Shown here: positions 1 through 13,809 of the stretch, piece after piece
How positions within the stretch are numbered: the first letter of the stretch is position 1
How the letters are laid out: the number at the start of each line of letters is the position of its first letter
From: Styela clava
Lineage: Eukaryota; Chordata; Ascidiacea; Stolidobranchia; Styelidae
DNA length: 64,000 nucleotides
Direction of reading: 5' to 3'
NCBI RefSeq assembly: GCF_964204865.1
Contig: NC_135250.1
Coordinates: forward strand, 14,074,001 to 14,138,000
The notes under the pieces: generated by a model
Databases searched by the model: none
What the model was told of the DNA's origin: nothing
Seen by the model: the letters and a program-made list of their open reading frames with translations, nothing else
Program-made: the position numbers and the translations under genes

Positions 1-3000
1 GCTGTAGGTGCGCTCATATTAATCTTCCTATAAATATTCTTAGTTGAATAGTAAGTGTTAAAAGGTTTACCAATCAAACTGCGAAAAAGACAACAAATTT
101 CAGAACATTTCAAATTTCATACACTTAATCTATCAAATATGCGACTCCCTAATCTGACCTACTTCAGTTAATCTTCAAATTCGTTGGAATTCTGTAAATC
201 TCAAACTCCGCCCTCTGCGCTGTGGGCACTTTTCTAAGAGTTGAAGATTTGTAAATCTACGAAATGATTCATTTACTTCTTAGAAATAATATTAGTACTA
301 TTGCATTTGAATGCAATCGATAGAATATAAATTACAGGTATTACTCGAGTTCGTATTCTTGACTCGTACAATCATTAATAATACTCCTTGCCAATTGCAA
401 GCTTACATATATCGCATTACGCGCACTTTTTTCCCGCGACGGTTTCAGTTGCGTCCTGATATCTCTTCTCTCGTACGACGTTCTATCTTACAAATTTCGC
501 CTCTCGTTTAGGCTAATCGCAAGGTTGTAGGCATATCTCATTTTATTAGTCTTTATCATTATCGCTTGCGCTGATATAGAGCAAAATAAAACCCTGTCAT
601 TATCATCTGGCAAATATACAGATATTGAACTGAAAATCACAATCTATTATCTCCGATAACTGTAATTTTCTTGTTGATTATCGGTCCACGATGCTCTTCT
701 TAATTGCCATTACTAATATTTATCAATTTACGGAACTACCATTCCTAACAATTATTTTTTGTGTATTTACAGAAAGTACCTCGTTTATTTTAACTACTTT
801 TTTGGGATATCGGGAATCCTTAGAAAATACCTAACATTAATTTCTGGGGTCTTGGTTTTAATGTGTCTGTTCATGTTGAAACAAATGAACAATATTTCAA
901 TATGTTTGTCTCCGTATAGCCTACATTTTTATATCTATAAAATGGCGACACTTTTTCGATATGTGCTTGGCAATGCACTAAACCTGATTATATCGTCCGA
1001 TTTAAAAGAGGTAAGTTTCAATATAATGAAATATTATAAATGAAGTAATCCTCAGTTGGTATCGGGTCACTCTTTGGTAGCCAACAATCATTATTGTGTA
1101 GACCTCAATTATATCATTCGGTTTATCACAAAGTCAACAAGTTTGTAATAGTTATGTAAAATACATACAGCTCATTCTATTATAGCCGTCAATGTCATTT
1201 AATTGGTCACGTGAGGATTTTAAATTTCATACTTTAATGCGACACAGACATAGAGAATTCCCACGGCGTTTTGTGGGATTTCCCACCCTTTAACACGTAA
1301 TTCAAGTTCAATTCCAAAGTCGATACACCCTTGGCAACAGAACTTCCGTCTCTATCGTGTCGCTAAGTAATAATGATAATCGCACAGGAGAACGTCATGC
1401 ATTTCGTTCATGCGACTATGGGTGATTTAGAAGATGTGTGCTGGTATACCTTCCTGTATTCAAAAAAAGTATGATACTCTCCAAGTGGAAAATTGGCACC
1501 CTTCTTAATCTGGAGATATGAAAACGTTATATTAGCCGGGGTAGTACGGACATCCGTTACGTAAATGAAAATATGCCAATTTCCATCCGATTTTTGAGTA
1601 ACTTGAAATACCGGAATATTTGAGTTGATCTTCTCAACAGTTTATGGCTAAGAAATTAACAAAGTTCTTTTCAGACTTGAGTAAGTATATAGAAGACATA
1701 TTGGGAGTCGCTGGCCGGCGTTACGTTACTCGCGTTTCGACTTGACGTTAGCTCCACAAAATTGCCAATATAAAATCTTTGTCAAGTTTCCCAATGCAAA
1801 TTATTGATGATAAAACCTTTTTCAATCAACCGCACATCGAAATATCTTTTGAAACTGACTGAAGACGATTCTTAAGATTCTCTTTATTTAAAATATTTAC
1901 CAAACAGTATGTATTTTTTTGTAATTTGGTAATTTATAATCTGAAATACTACTAATCTTTTCAAGCTTTTCTTTGTTGCACCGCTGAATCACTTGTATAA
2001 AATAGTCTTCAATTTAATCCTACTTATGAATCAACAGCAAAGGTTGAACTGTTGTTAGTTGAACTGAAAGTTTAACAGACCAATCAAAAGATTAAATAAA
2101 TGCATTGTTGTTGAGCGGAACCAAAATATTTTCCAAGTTTCAAATGTAGCGCAATGATCACCCTCGTGAATGTATCGAAAGGCATTATAATTGACTACGT
2201 TCGCTAATTACTTAATATTACTGTGGGAATATGTGCGTAGAACGTTCGTACTATATTTAGTTGTAATTGCGTATTGGTATTTCTTCACAAAGATTGAGGA
2301 ACAAACTACTTATTTCACAAACCATAATTAAGTTCATGTTTAAACTATTTATTAAAAATCGATATTCGTTATCGGTCAGAAAATAGTAACAGAATCATGT
2401 ATGAAATGAGGGTGAGATTTAGATAGAGCCTGTATTTTAGTTCGTGATTATTGGCACTCTCGCTGAACAATTTTTCTAGCCTGACTCATGCCACATAGTT
2501 TCAAAAGTATCTTTTTTCTAGTAGATGGAATTGCGGCTGATCCAATTGGCCATTCTCGGTGGTAATAACAAGCATTTTGTAACCGGAAAGTTTGGATAAA
2601 GTCGACCAATTCCTTCTGTTAAAATTAATAAATCAAACAGCAAAAATACACAATACAGCATATTTGTATCTCATTTTGCAGCTTCTTCGCTATTGTCAAC
2701 CAACTACATACCAGAAAACGTCTAATGATAATGAAATTGATTCAGATAGAAATTACCATTGAACTCTTCCAAGTTTAAAAAAATACAGGTAATTTATTCC
2801 GATAAAGTATAGCAAGTTTGATAATAATGAAAAACCTAATAAGTATATGATTATATTTAAATGATATATATACATATGATAATACAGAATCTCGGATCTG
2901 ACTGCAAATTTGCGGAATCCTTGAACTTAACTGACGTGACCCTTGACTGCACCCGCTTGAGAACACCGGTTAAAGCAAAATATTGGATTTATCAATTAGA

Positions 3001-6000
3001 AAATAATATTTAGTTTGCGTCGTTCATACCTTTTCATGGCCTCATCGTATTCGCTTGGAACAGAATTTCAAAAAGAAAAGAATAGTTGCAAATAATTTCA
3101 AATTATTTTTCTCCATTTCTTTTGACAGTCCAATGTAATCAACAAAATATTTCAAAATTTTTGTGGAGATATGTCGGTTATACTCAAATGCCAAACAACA
3201 ATTTTGCCATCACGGACCTCCAGGTAACGGCAGGTGTTTCATTAAAAGTTATATCCCTTAATAAGGCAGGTCACAATCCTTCCGTAATCCCGACTTTCAC
3301 AAGTCAATGAGTTTCTCACCGATCGAAGTGATGAAATTTCATAAATTACATTATACAATATATTAAAAAACGGTTCCAGCTCAAACTGCCACGGATACTT
3401 GTTTATACTTCATATCTCACTTGAAAAGATAGAGTCAATTTTGGCTTATCTTGGAGACCATAATAGGACAGGACTTTATTACATCTCAATTCTTTATGAA
3501 AATGATACTGATCCGCGACCGTATATTACATGTGGAATCCAAGCGACGTTATGATTTCGAATATGTTTGGTGAAACCCACAAACCAGGTTTATGCCATGT
3601 CCGCTTATAGTTTTCGCAGACATTTATACATGTTGTTTGGTTAAAGACGACGACTGAAAGAATATTCAAAATTACGATTATTAAATATTGTCAAGTTTTA
3701 GGACGTTGTATTATTTCATTCTTGTAGGTGAAAGACTCATGCTACCGTAAGGTGCTTTGAAATAAATAACCGATATTAGTCTTTATCTTTTCAACATTTT
3801 TGGACATAGACAATGGATGAAGCATACAAGACTCAAAATTCTTATTGTCTCTTTTTGCGATTTATTGTAATTGGGAAATAACATTGGTTTTAAATATACC
3901 CCTTACTTATCCCTAAATCGTGAACAATAGGCATATATGACATAATGATATGATGATATTTTTCTGTATAAATTGAGGGCCTTAATTTATTATTACAAAC
4001 CGCAATCTTAGGCCGAGTTAATCAGAACATGATTTTAACCGCAACTTCGAGTATTTAATCCTCCGTCATTTTTTACTTTGGATGCGCAATTTCGATTAAG
4101 GAATTTCATTCTCATTTATTGCTTTTCATAGAAAGCCTACAATTAAGAAGTTTAAAAGTAATTTCGTTGACAACTTTCATCTTGACAACCTTTCCCACAC
4201 TCAAAATGATTAACCCTTTGTTGGCTCGAAAGATGGACAAACACATTATAATAAGTAATGAAATTTGACCTGTAGAGTAGAAATGGCAATTATGAAAACG
4301 GGTTCAGTATATTTGTTACTTTATTGAAATACATTGAAAGAACAGTTACCAGAACTGAGATACAAAAGAAAGAGTTAACAATGTGTTGTGGATTATTTTA
4401 AGACAGAATATATACGGATATCGATCCCCAACATAACACGTGATAATTCAACAATATTTTGTGAATAAAATGATGTTTTCAGACTCAGATACTCGAGTAT
4501 AATTATTATGTCCCATACGTAAAGTCATTATGTATCGCCATGGCTCTGTTAGTCGAGTGCCGGAAGAAACAAAGAGTTGTTTCAAGATGTCTAGTGCATC
4601 CGGATTAATGATTTTAATTATGGCTGGCTTTTAAAGTGTTTTTCACCACTACATGAACGAGCTCAACAATTGAAATATTTTGATGTCATTTACAATGGAG
4701 ACAGCTTGCATTCTTTCGGGCCCAAAATAACACATAACTTGAAACTAATCGGAAAGTAACATTGTAATAAGGTAACAACACTTTCTCTCTACTTGATATC
4801 GTCGCAATTAGCGCAATTTTAGGTCGAACCGACAAGACCAATTAGACATTTTCTTGTGAAACAAATTCACCGGCGAATGTCTACAGATTAAGACAGTTGC
4901 TTCAACGAAAATACTCGTATATCAATAGCATTTCACTGAAATTCAAGCACGGATCATCTGAAAAAATACCTTCATGAGTTATTTTAAGAAATACGTCCTT
5001 ATACACGCTGTATTTCTCATATGATTCTATATCGGTTAGTGGGTAGAATTACTATGCGACTCAGTTGTAAAATACTGATATTTTTGATGTGCGACCCTCA
5101 TTGACCGCTTGGCCTGCGGTCGTGTAATGTTGTCAGAGGCGAACATGTTTCCTGTGCAAATAATCGCGCTACCGGTGTAATATTCTGAAATACTTTGTTT
5201 CATAGGTATACATACAGCTTAACAAAATAGGTTGAAACAAATTGAGAAGCATGGTCGTGCGAATAGATCGATGCAAATTAATTTTGGTTTTTATTATAGC
5301 AAAATTATTACTTCACGAGAACACTGATATTTGTACCATAATGTAAAATAAGATTATAACCCTAAGACTTGTTTTATTTTTCACGAAGAAAAATATCTGG
5401 ATGTAGTAATAAAATTAAAAAAGGTTGTTACGTCCCGTTCCATGCTGCGTATAAGGTACTATACTACTTTTTAAGTTTGAATGAAGTATTTACAAAAATT
5501 CACAAGCTTGAAAAAATATAGTTTTATATAGCATCTAAACTCTGAAGAAAAGAAAAATACCTAATACTTTTTACAAGCATGGAACGTCGAAGTCTGTGTA
5601 TCGAGTGCACATTGCCCATAAAGTCACCGCATGATAGCAATTTTCCACTATATACAGGCTATATTTGGATCATGTGTAATTCCTACGGACTTTTGGATAA
5701 TTTCATACTGTATGTTTCGTATAGATCATTCCTTTGATATTGAGAACAAAATGTAAACGAAATCTCATAAAGCATTTCGATAACAATAACAAAAAATAGT
5801 CAATTTCAGCTATAGCAAATAATAACTGACGCCCGAGAAATTAAACCACAACGTTAAGTCATTGTATATCTAATTGCTGAAGAACTACCACTGTATGAAT
5901 TGACACTAACAATTAACCGTACTGTCAATTCAGTTCTTCGATTAAATCCTCCAACAACGGAAATAATGATAGTTTCTAGTCTTTCCCCCAATGTTTTGAC

Positions 6001-8600
6001 GCCAAAATTATTTCTCCTCCTTCCCGTAAATGCACAAAGTCCTCTAAAAATTGTATGAATAGCGTCATAACTTATGCGTTGTGTAATGCCAAGTGAGGAA
6101 ACTGAATGAAAAAGATTCTATAAAAGAGATTTGCAAATAAAGCTGTTTAGTTAATGACAAATGTTAATAATCACAGTGGGGTTGTTAGATACTTCTGAAA
6201 TCTCGCAACCTCTTGGGGAATGAGGTAAAGCACACATCTGAAGGGTATGGCGTCTCTGGAATGAATTTCCAAAAACACAAAACAAAAAAGGCCATTTGAA
6301 GCCCGATTCTTTAGAAAATATGCTTTTTGCAATTTGATTACGCACATTTGCATCAAGAAAACTTATATCAAGGCAAAGTTCCGAGCGCTGACGCGCAATG
6401 AGATGCTCAAACCAGCCATAATTGTGATACGCAGTACTCTTGAGTCTTGAGTAGATTACGCGAGACTACAGTTATAGATAATTCAACATATATATCTTGA
6501 GTTTTTAGGAATAAACGTTTTGTATGAAGTCATTTTTGTTTGTAAAAATATAGATTGAGAACTCGCAACAAAACAAATGCAACATCTAAAACTTTTTTTA
6601 AAAAACTTTCGGAAAGATAAGGTTGGAAAATTCAGACAAACTTAATTTCCGATAATATCTGCAAAACAAACATTGCGGAGCATTCACGTTGACATATTAA
6701 AAAAAACATGTCATGTATCCTGTATATACCGTAAGCAGGCTTAATAATTGTATCAAACAAATTACCGCTATTAAAATTAAATCAAGTATGGGATGTGCTT
6801 TTATGTCAGAGCGATAGCGTCACAAGTGGGCGCGAGCAACTAAACCAACCAGTAGCCTAAACAGCAGTCGACAGCCTCACCTCCAACTGTCAGGTTCTCG
6901 TTTTGAGTCCACTGATCGAGAGCTCTTCTTGGGAGTGAAAGCTATTGCCGGACGATCCCGGATTTCCTACTGGGCTTTGATTCATGTTTCCCGAAAAGCA
7001 TGGCCGGAATTTTCCTCCATTCTAGACGCCTTGGCATCTGGACCGTTGTCTTGTCAAACCCTGAGCGTTTGCTATTGCCCTTGACTGGCTTTTGTGTCCA
7101 AGGTGTATAGTCAACATTGATTTAGCCTTTCCTAGGAAGGGAACACTGAGGAATATAGTATATGTGCACTTGTTGTTGATATACTTGCACCCTACCCTAT
7201 AGCCTTGCAACATAAATATATATCTCAGGGAGACATCGAACGCTAGTGTCAGTTTCAAATACTGCAATTCCCAGTTGTCACGGCCATTCCGTTCAACAAC
7301 TTTACACTGATCTCTATCATTTTAAATCATGTTATCCGACTACAAGCGGGTGTGAACAACTTCAGGGATTTCTACCGAATAGTTTGATTGCTGCTACCCT
7401 CGACCTGTGCAACCGACACTTTTTAATCGGGACGCAGAGTTACCGCACCCTTCACAATGGCTGGTTTGCTGTCTTTTCTTATACATGTTATGTTATCCGA
7501 ATTCATTCAACTGTTCCTTTTTTACTCAATATTACTATTGCTTGTATTTATACTATTATATTTTTAACACCATCACTGTGGCACGCTTTTTAGTTTTTTT
7601 TTTTTTTAATTTTTATAACAAAACGCTACATTGTTCTTGGCACTCTTGGCCATTTTTATTTAGGCTAGAAACGTTTGATCTCAATAGTAAAAAAAACAGT
7701 CTTTACACGAACATTGCACTTGATTGGCAGTACACTACTGTACACATCTTTTTCAGCTGTCCATAAAAATCAAACCCGGTGTCAAATGCAGCCCATTGGG
7801 GAGTAGGACATTCAGATGGCAATTGGTACCATAAAACTATCCCTACATTTAAGCTAACTTTAATTCCATCCGGGAAGTTAGTGTGTGGTATCGGCATTTA
7901 CAAGAATGAACCGTTTCCCAATCCAGATTCTTTCTTCAACTAAGAACAAATAAAAATGAATGGCGAAACATGAATTTGAAAACTACTTTCCTGACTTTAT
8001 TGACACGGGAATTCCTGAATGGAAGACGATTTGTAGGAAATTTGTTGGAAAAAGTATTTGTAAAATAGGGAGATTTTTGGTAAGCAATTCCAGCATTTGT
8101 GAAGCATTTCGATTTCTAGCTCTAGCATATTTATGGCCGATAGCAGTAAAATAATCGTTTTCGCCATTGCTGCAGGACATTCCGTAAATCAACTTGCCGC
8201 AGAAAGTGCCTTGAGGGTTATTGAGCACCTTCTCATGGCTGTCTACTCAGTTGACTCATTGCATCACTATTTTTGCACATTGGAGTGTCTTCAGTGGGAC
8301 TAATATTTACCCACACTTTTGCTTTCAGATAGTTATTAACTGATTTTACATGTCAAATATATAATATTAACTTTGACGCGTAGATAGACTGCCAGAGCGC
8401 ATAGTCGGCTATATTTCTTTTTGAGTCTACGTAAAAAAAGTGATTTCGAGTATATATATATGTATCAGTTAAAAGCATGAATTCCGACTCAGACATTCAG
8501 TTTCAAAATGCAACTTTGCCTCGGACTCCGACTGAAAACATGACAAACTCCGACTCCGGGTTATAACAATTCGAATGAAGACGGAGGAATTAGGCGTGTA
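1..8600. other. Gene-poor intergenic DNA
   Basis: AT-rich DNA with no recognisable conserved protein, tRNA or rRNA. The open frames are short, overlap on both strands and lack family motifs. One stretch (773-1010) has exon-like borders and is listed separately. Around 6.83-7.1 kb the base composition becomes more GC-rich, which may mark an old retroelement tail, but I cannot assign it. Around 8.49-8.57 kb there is a short degenerate run of CGACTC-type words. Confidence 0.5.
773..1010 (+). other. Possible orphan exon
   Basis: This 238-base stretch stays open in one frame. It is preceded by a pyrimidine-rich acceptor (tgtgtatttacag) and followed by a consensus donor (GAG|gtaagt). The encoded peptide is hydrophobic, with a likely membrane-spanning run (LISGVLVLMCLFML). 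I do not recognise the family and found no partner exon nearby in a matching phase. AT-rich DNA can stay open by chance, so this is a weak candidate. Confidence 0.2.
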
Positions 8601-9171
8601 GATTAGATCCTAGTCAGGTCTGTCCAGTCTAGCCATATGGAGTAAAACCGACTATTATGGCATATTTAGCGTATGAGCATTCTGGAAAATCTCCTTCATC
8701 GTCGATTTTGCGGAGTTGTGGTGCCACTCTACTTTCCTTCCAGTTTTTCATCTGGATGTGGTGTAAATTGTCGATTGAAGAGTGTTGTGCATTACTTGCT
8801 GCTGCTGATGGGTTTATCGCGTTGAAGCTAATTTCGACGTTATTTTTACATTTTGTTGGGCAAGTGAGACTTTTTACTGTGGACCAAAGGTTCTTTACTC
8901 CTTTTTTCCAGGTGCTCTAGCCATTTTGCCCGTTTATGCTCAATGACTAGGGTTTCAACCTAGTGGGATAGATCTTGAATTCTAGGATTTACGAGTCGGT
9001 GGTTCTGAGGGTGTGATGTTCATCAGCAAGTTTTGCAGCTTTGGTTGGGAAGTTTATTCGAGGTTCTTTGATCGTGCCAACCGGAATATATTTCTCTAGC
9101 GCGTCTTTAAGAATTTTCCGTAGGTGATTCTCGTTTGACCGGACATATTTGGGCTCGCCCAGGTGCTCAAC

Positions 9172-10121
9172 TCATTCTTCATCGTAATCTCCGAAGCCTT
9201 CCCAGTCTGCTTTCCTGAAGTTGATGGAGAAGCGGTTCAGCGCGGTGATTCTAGTCACTTCACATTGTAATTCGATAACGATCGGGAGGTGGTCAGAGTT
9301 GAGTCTTTTCTTTGCTTCCCACGTACAGTAACAGATTAGAGATCCGCTGCAGAAAGAGATATGCTGGGAGCTACGGCAGTTGGCTGTCTCTCTTGTAGGC
9401 AAGTTTTCGTTCAAAATTCCAAGGGCTGATGAATCGATTTCTTCCGACCGTTCATGTCCCCGACGGTCTTCAGTGCATTCTGAAAACCATGATGCATGAT
9501 GAGCATTAACGTCGTCTGGGATGAAAGCATTGGTCAGTGAGTGTAGATGATTGAAGCTTGCTTGGAATCCCGCGGTGCAGCTGCTTTCGGAAAGAATATT
9601 GATGACCTTAATTTTTGTTGTTCCGGATCGGATGCATATGCCTTGCTGTTCCAGGTGCTGATCACCTGGTGCCGGTTGTGGCAGGGGATGGATACTATAC
9701 TGCAAAATACACCACTAAGTTTACCAGTACGATCAGAACGGATTACCGATGAGCTACCGGCTTTCGTCAAAAATTTTAAACGGCTGGTTAATTTAGTTTT
9801 CTGGGCGGCTGCAAGTAGGATGTTGTGATTCCACATTATTCTAACGATTTCGTCGATTTTTTGACCGATGCCATTACAGTTCAATAGCAGGATATTAAAT
9901 TCTTTTGGGATTCGTTCGGTCATGATCGAGAGTGCCCTGTCCCTCGTTTGGGCATGCGTGATGGGCTCAATGGCTGCCCTTCGCAGAAGGGAGAGGAGCA
10001 GGGCCGGCTGCAGCCACTCCCGGAACCAAAAAACACAGACATGGAGGGTGGGGTTGAGAAACTTTATTCTTCCGGAATGGCGGAGAGGCTTCGGTTGGAC
10101 ATCCTCATAGGGTAGATCCAT
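9172..10121 (-). pseudogene. LINE apurinic-type endonuclease domain, frameshifted
   Basis: Two overlapping minus-strand frames (9534-10121 and 9172-9705) together cover an exonuclease-endonuclease-phosphatase domain. Recognisable motifs are LLLNCNGIGQKIDEI near the start, DDVNAHHASW in the middle and SDHLPIVIEL near the end. The switch of frame shows at least one frameshift. The catalytic motif normally read as QETKL reads QKTKL here, so the usual metal-binding Glu is replaced by Lys. Linker sequence continues on the same strand, with stops, to about 8640. In a live element this enzyme nicks target DNA to prime reverse transcription; this copy cannot. Confidence 0.8.
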
Positions 10122-10491
10122 TCTTCTTGGTAGTCAAACACTGGATCTCTCCAAAGCTTTTGACACTATAAGCCACGAAATTCTCTTGCAGGACGTAGCA
10201 TCCACTAATTTACCATCAACTGTCAAAAGATGGTTCAGCAACTACCTACACGGCCGGCAAACCTTTGTTGAATTTTGCAACGCCAGGTCAAAACACCGGC
10301 TCATGATACAGGGCGTGCCCCAATGCGGAGTTCTTTCACCAGCACTGTTTAATCTGTATCTTAGCAGGTTGCCACAGCCAACTGTGTAACGACGGAGGAT
10401 TCTGGGCATGGTTTTCGATAGCAACTACACTTTTGCAGCACACGCCAGCAGTGTGAACGACCGAGTTCAAAGCCGCAACAATGTTCTAAAG

Positions 10492-11394
10492 CAGGGAGGT
10501 CCAAGATTGTCAGCTTCGTGGGCCACAAAATTAGTTTTGCATTGTTCACCGGCAACAATAGTACCAAGAATAGATAAACAATGCAAAACAAACACTTTTC
10601 TTGCACACACATTGAAATTATTTGTCATTTATTAAGATGAAATATACATAAACCACCAGCAAAGTCGCCGGAACGTGCAAAAGTCTTTCTATATCTACAA
10701 TTGATGTAAGATTTCGAGTGCTTCCGCAAATGTAAATGATTTGTAAGTGCATCGATAATATTCTCAAAGCAAAATCCATTGTCGACACAACTTGCCGACA
10801 TATCAAGCAAGCATTGTGATATTTTACATACCAAATCTGTTTGAATTGGCCAGCATTAATTTCACATAACACATAATAATTTAATATATATATTGAGCTA
10901 CAAATAACCGCAGATTGATTGATTACCAAATGTGCCGTACATGAAGGTAATTACCAAATTTTCTGACATATATGCAGTATTTTTTGTAATACTGTTCAGG
11001 CTGGTTTCAAACAAACTGCACGGCATAACATTAATATTTAGTTATCGGGCATATCCAACCTAGGCTAAAAGATTCCGCATTCGATTTTCAGTTTTCTATG
11101 ATGCCTATGTCGTAAGCATATATATATTCCTAACCGAAAAGATAGAGGGTCAGTTAACATTTTAGACTGCCAAGCACAACATCCTTTGCTAGTTGCCTCA
11201 GCTAGTCATAACACTACTCAATTCAGTGACATTCATGATGTAAAAATATGTCAAAAGATTTTTCTGGCCTATTTGTATGATGAAACAACACAAAATGCGA
11301 TTTTTTGATTATCCTCCAGCAAATGCGACGCGGGCCACATATTATGAAGCGGCGGGCCACATGTGGCCCTCGGGCTTGGTTTTGGACCACCCTG
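10492..11394. mobile_element. Non-autonomous hAT-type transposon, 903 bp
   Basis: Terminal inverted repeats begin CAGGGAGGTCCAA and end TTGGACCACCCTG. The insert is flanked by a perfect 8-base duplication TTCTAAAG at 10484-10491 and 11395-11402, the hallmark of hAT elements. It sits inside LINE coding sequence, which reads on across it. No transposase is seen. Its two ends match the 272-bp element at 62705-62976. Confidence 0.92.
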
Positions 11395-11747
11395 TTCTAA
11401 AGTCACTCGCGGGAACTACATGGGATAAAGACAAGAATACATTCCTCCCCATTTACAAAGCTATCGGTCGATCCGTGATAAATTATGTTGCACCAATTTG
11501 GACAGCTCAGCGACACGCACTGGAACTCCCTACAACGAAAGCAAAATGCGGCTCTTAATAAGATGTCACCTCATGGCCACCGAAAGCCATCTCCACCGAG
11601 ACACAAAGTTGCTGTCAGTGAAGGCCCACAATGAAATGCTATCCACACAATTCCTTGCCGGATGCTACGACCAATGCCACCCCTGTCACATAACAAGCAC
11701 CAGAGAATCACCACGTCAAAAAGTCAAAAAGAGATTGGTTGATAGTC

Positions 11748-12344
11748 TAGGGCTGGGAATGGTTAATCGGTTAACCGATTTTAGATGGTTAACGGTTACG
11801 ATTTATTTTAACCGTTAACTGACATCTCAGGTACAAATCATTTTTATAATGTACAATTTTTTTAAAAATGATTACGTCATCGCAAATTTATCTCCTGTGG
11901 CATTCAATTCAAAAATTTCAAAGAATATCACTAACTGTATTGGTAAGTACCCAATAAACGTGAAAAATAATTGAAGTACCAAATTTGCTAATTATGGAAA
12001 TTTGACAATAATGAATTCAGAATCAGTTTTCGGTCGAAATATATTGTTCACAATTTTATTGTAAAATCGTACATTCAATGTCATTCAACGAGTGCGCAGT
12101 TAATGCTGTTTTTTTTTATGATATTTCAGAGTAGAATTCGAACACTGAAAGATTGTCTAGGCTTACCATACGTGAATATTTTTGAGCGATACTGGGATAA
12201 TAACATCACGCGAAATTGCTTTGTAACCATTGTGACGTAACAAGGTAAAATAATAAATTATTACGTCAAACGTCACGCTGCGGTTAACCGGTTAATTTTG
12301 CCCGGTTAACGGTTGAAGTGTTTCCCCTGAAATTCCCAGCCCTA
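11748..12344. mobile_element. hAT-like non-autonomous transposon, about 597 bp
   Basis: The ends are inverted copies of TAGGGCTGGGAAT. Inside them lie runs of the GGTTAACCG palindrome (near 11767 and 12293). It interrupts the LINE C-terminal coding region. The flanks read GTTGATAG (11738-11745) on the left and GTTGAGAC (12345-12352) on the right, an imperfect 8-base duplication. No transposase ORF is visible. Confidence 0.8.
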
Positions 12345-12535
12345 GTTGAGACGTTTGGCTACTTGGCTGAAGCCTCCTCCGGCATGCCGAGCAAGAGAGC
12401 ACTCCAAGAAATCCATACTAAACTTGTGTCAGAATCCCTTTGCCACCAATAACAAAATTTTACAATTGCTACCATATATTTTGAGACAATCTAGTCCAGG
12501 CGGTCATGTCTAAATATCTATAAAAAAAAACTGTG

Positions 12536-13809
12536 TAGTTAAACAAAATTAAAATTGATACCCGCGTAGACTGATAATTGTGTCGGAATTTAGTTTATCG
12601 ATGTCGACGGACCAAATGACAGTCGTACTTGACGACAAACAGTCAGAATTTATAGCCGTGCCAAAAGTGCATGTGTCGTTAATAAAGACTCCAATTCCAC
12701 TGTATGATTTAAAACTGGGCGCCTAGTTGCTTTTTGTTATGTGCTGTGTTGATATATTTCTTCATAATTACTATGTAATATTAAAAATGTCAATATAAAA
12801 ATTTGACAGCGAAAATAGTCAAATTAGTTGAGCTAGTTTGGCTGATAAATAGCTAAAAACATTCTGGACCATATCAAAAAGGTAAATATATCGGAAATAT
12901 CGGACTTAATCTAACCGATACCGATAAAATGGACGGTATCGCCGATACATCTTTAATCGGTACTGCTACTGTAAGTCCCGTTTTAGCTTTCAGCCAGTCA
13001 GCATAATACAAGAACAATTGTCATGTTCTCGATACTGTTGTTGCTGTGTAGCGTCCCGTTAGCCTATCTACTGGAGGTGGATGCGGGGTTTTGTTTGTTT
13101 CGTTGTTTCTGCTAACAATGTCTACAATTTGTTAGGTGTAAACCTCGTGTGCCAAAAGGGTGCTTAACGTTAACGTAAATTCCTATTTTTTAAACTGAAA
13201 CTGATATTTAGACAGATAGAGCATGAACTCTCGATGACAATATGGTCAAGGAAGACAGTCGATATGGTTTTAAATGTAGGCCCCTAATGTAAAATGGATA
13301 AACTTGAAGTAGAAAAAATCTTAGCCATGGTCTTTGGAGGCGTCCCACAAAAATATGGTAGCCCTAATTATAGTTATCTTTCACTATAAAACTTGCGTCA
13401 CGCCAATACACTAACGTCGAAAATTCCAAGCTATGAGCAATATGCAACCCTTTGAATTCACACGCAGTCCATAGATTATACAACACGTTTTATAGAAGCT
13501 TTGGACTTCTTATTTTGTTCTTAAATTCAAGTTAATAATGCAATTTGTATAGATATGCTACAGCGGTAGTTATTCACTTGCTAAACAATATACAGAGTGT
13601 AAATGAAATATATGCAAAAAAGGATATCCATTCTAGAGAAATCTCTGACTCAAGGAAATGATGTCAAAATTGGATAAACATATGATAAAGAGTTTATAAG
13701 AAACTGAAAAAAAAAATTGATACTGGTATAAGATGTAAAAAAAAGATTTTATAACTCGACTGAACAAAACAAATTTTCAGAAAACATCCAATTATTAACA
13801 TCATGCCTC
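12536..13809. other. Intergenic DNA with repeat debris
   Basis: No gene is recognised. Around 12,880-12,970 there is a cluster of ATCGG/CCGATA words (cggtatcgccgatac) typical of the ends of hAT-like MITEs, but no matched second end or target duplication could be fixed. The rest appears unstructured. Confidence 0.45.

Larger units (their letters stand above)
10130..12460 (+). pseudogene. LINE reverse transcriptase and C-terminal region, interrupted
   Basis: The plus-strand reading begins inside the RT domain with LDLSKAFDTISHEILL, followed by GVPQCGVLSPALFNLYLS. It runs to the first transposon insertion at 10492 and resumes right after it (KSLAGTTWDKDKNTFLPIYK, then YVAPIW). It continues through a HLHRDTKLLSVKAHNEMLS segment typical of Jockey-group C-termini to the second insertion at 11748. 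Beyond that, ETFGYLAEASSGMPSKRAL ends near 12450. The part of the RT before the catalytic-core start is missing, which fits loss at a twin-priming junction. Small frameshifts are present near 10390 and 11500. Confidence 0.8.
8640..12535. mobile_element. Dead Jockey/I-group LINE with inverted 5' part
   Basis: A non-LTR retrotransposon copy in two opposed pieces. The endonuclease and linker region is on the minus strand (about 8640-10121). The reverse transcriptase and C-terminal region is on the plus strand (about 10130-12460), followed by an A-rich end near 12522. This is the expected product of twin priming, in which the 5' part of a LINE is reverse-transcribed in inverted orientation. Two DNA transposons (10492-11394 and 11748-12344) later inserted into the plus-strand half. 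Frameshifts and stops show the copy is inactive. The outer borders are approximate, and I found no convincing target-site duplication. Confidence 0.8.

Noticed and set aside
7246..7766. Two overlapping plus-strand ORFs of about 115 codons
   Set aside because: No domain in either frame; composition is T-rich with a long poly-T run. Possibly an old retroelement tail, but not supportable.
9547..10110. Plus-strand ORFs over the LINE endonuclease region
   Set aside because: They are complements of the minus-strand endonuclease frame and carry no motifs of their own.
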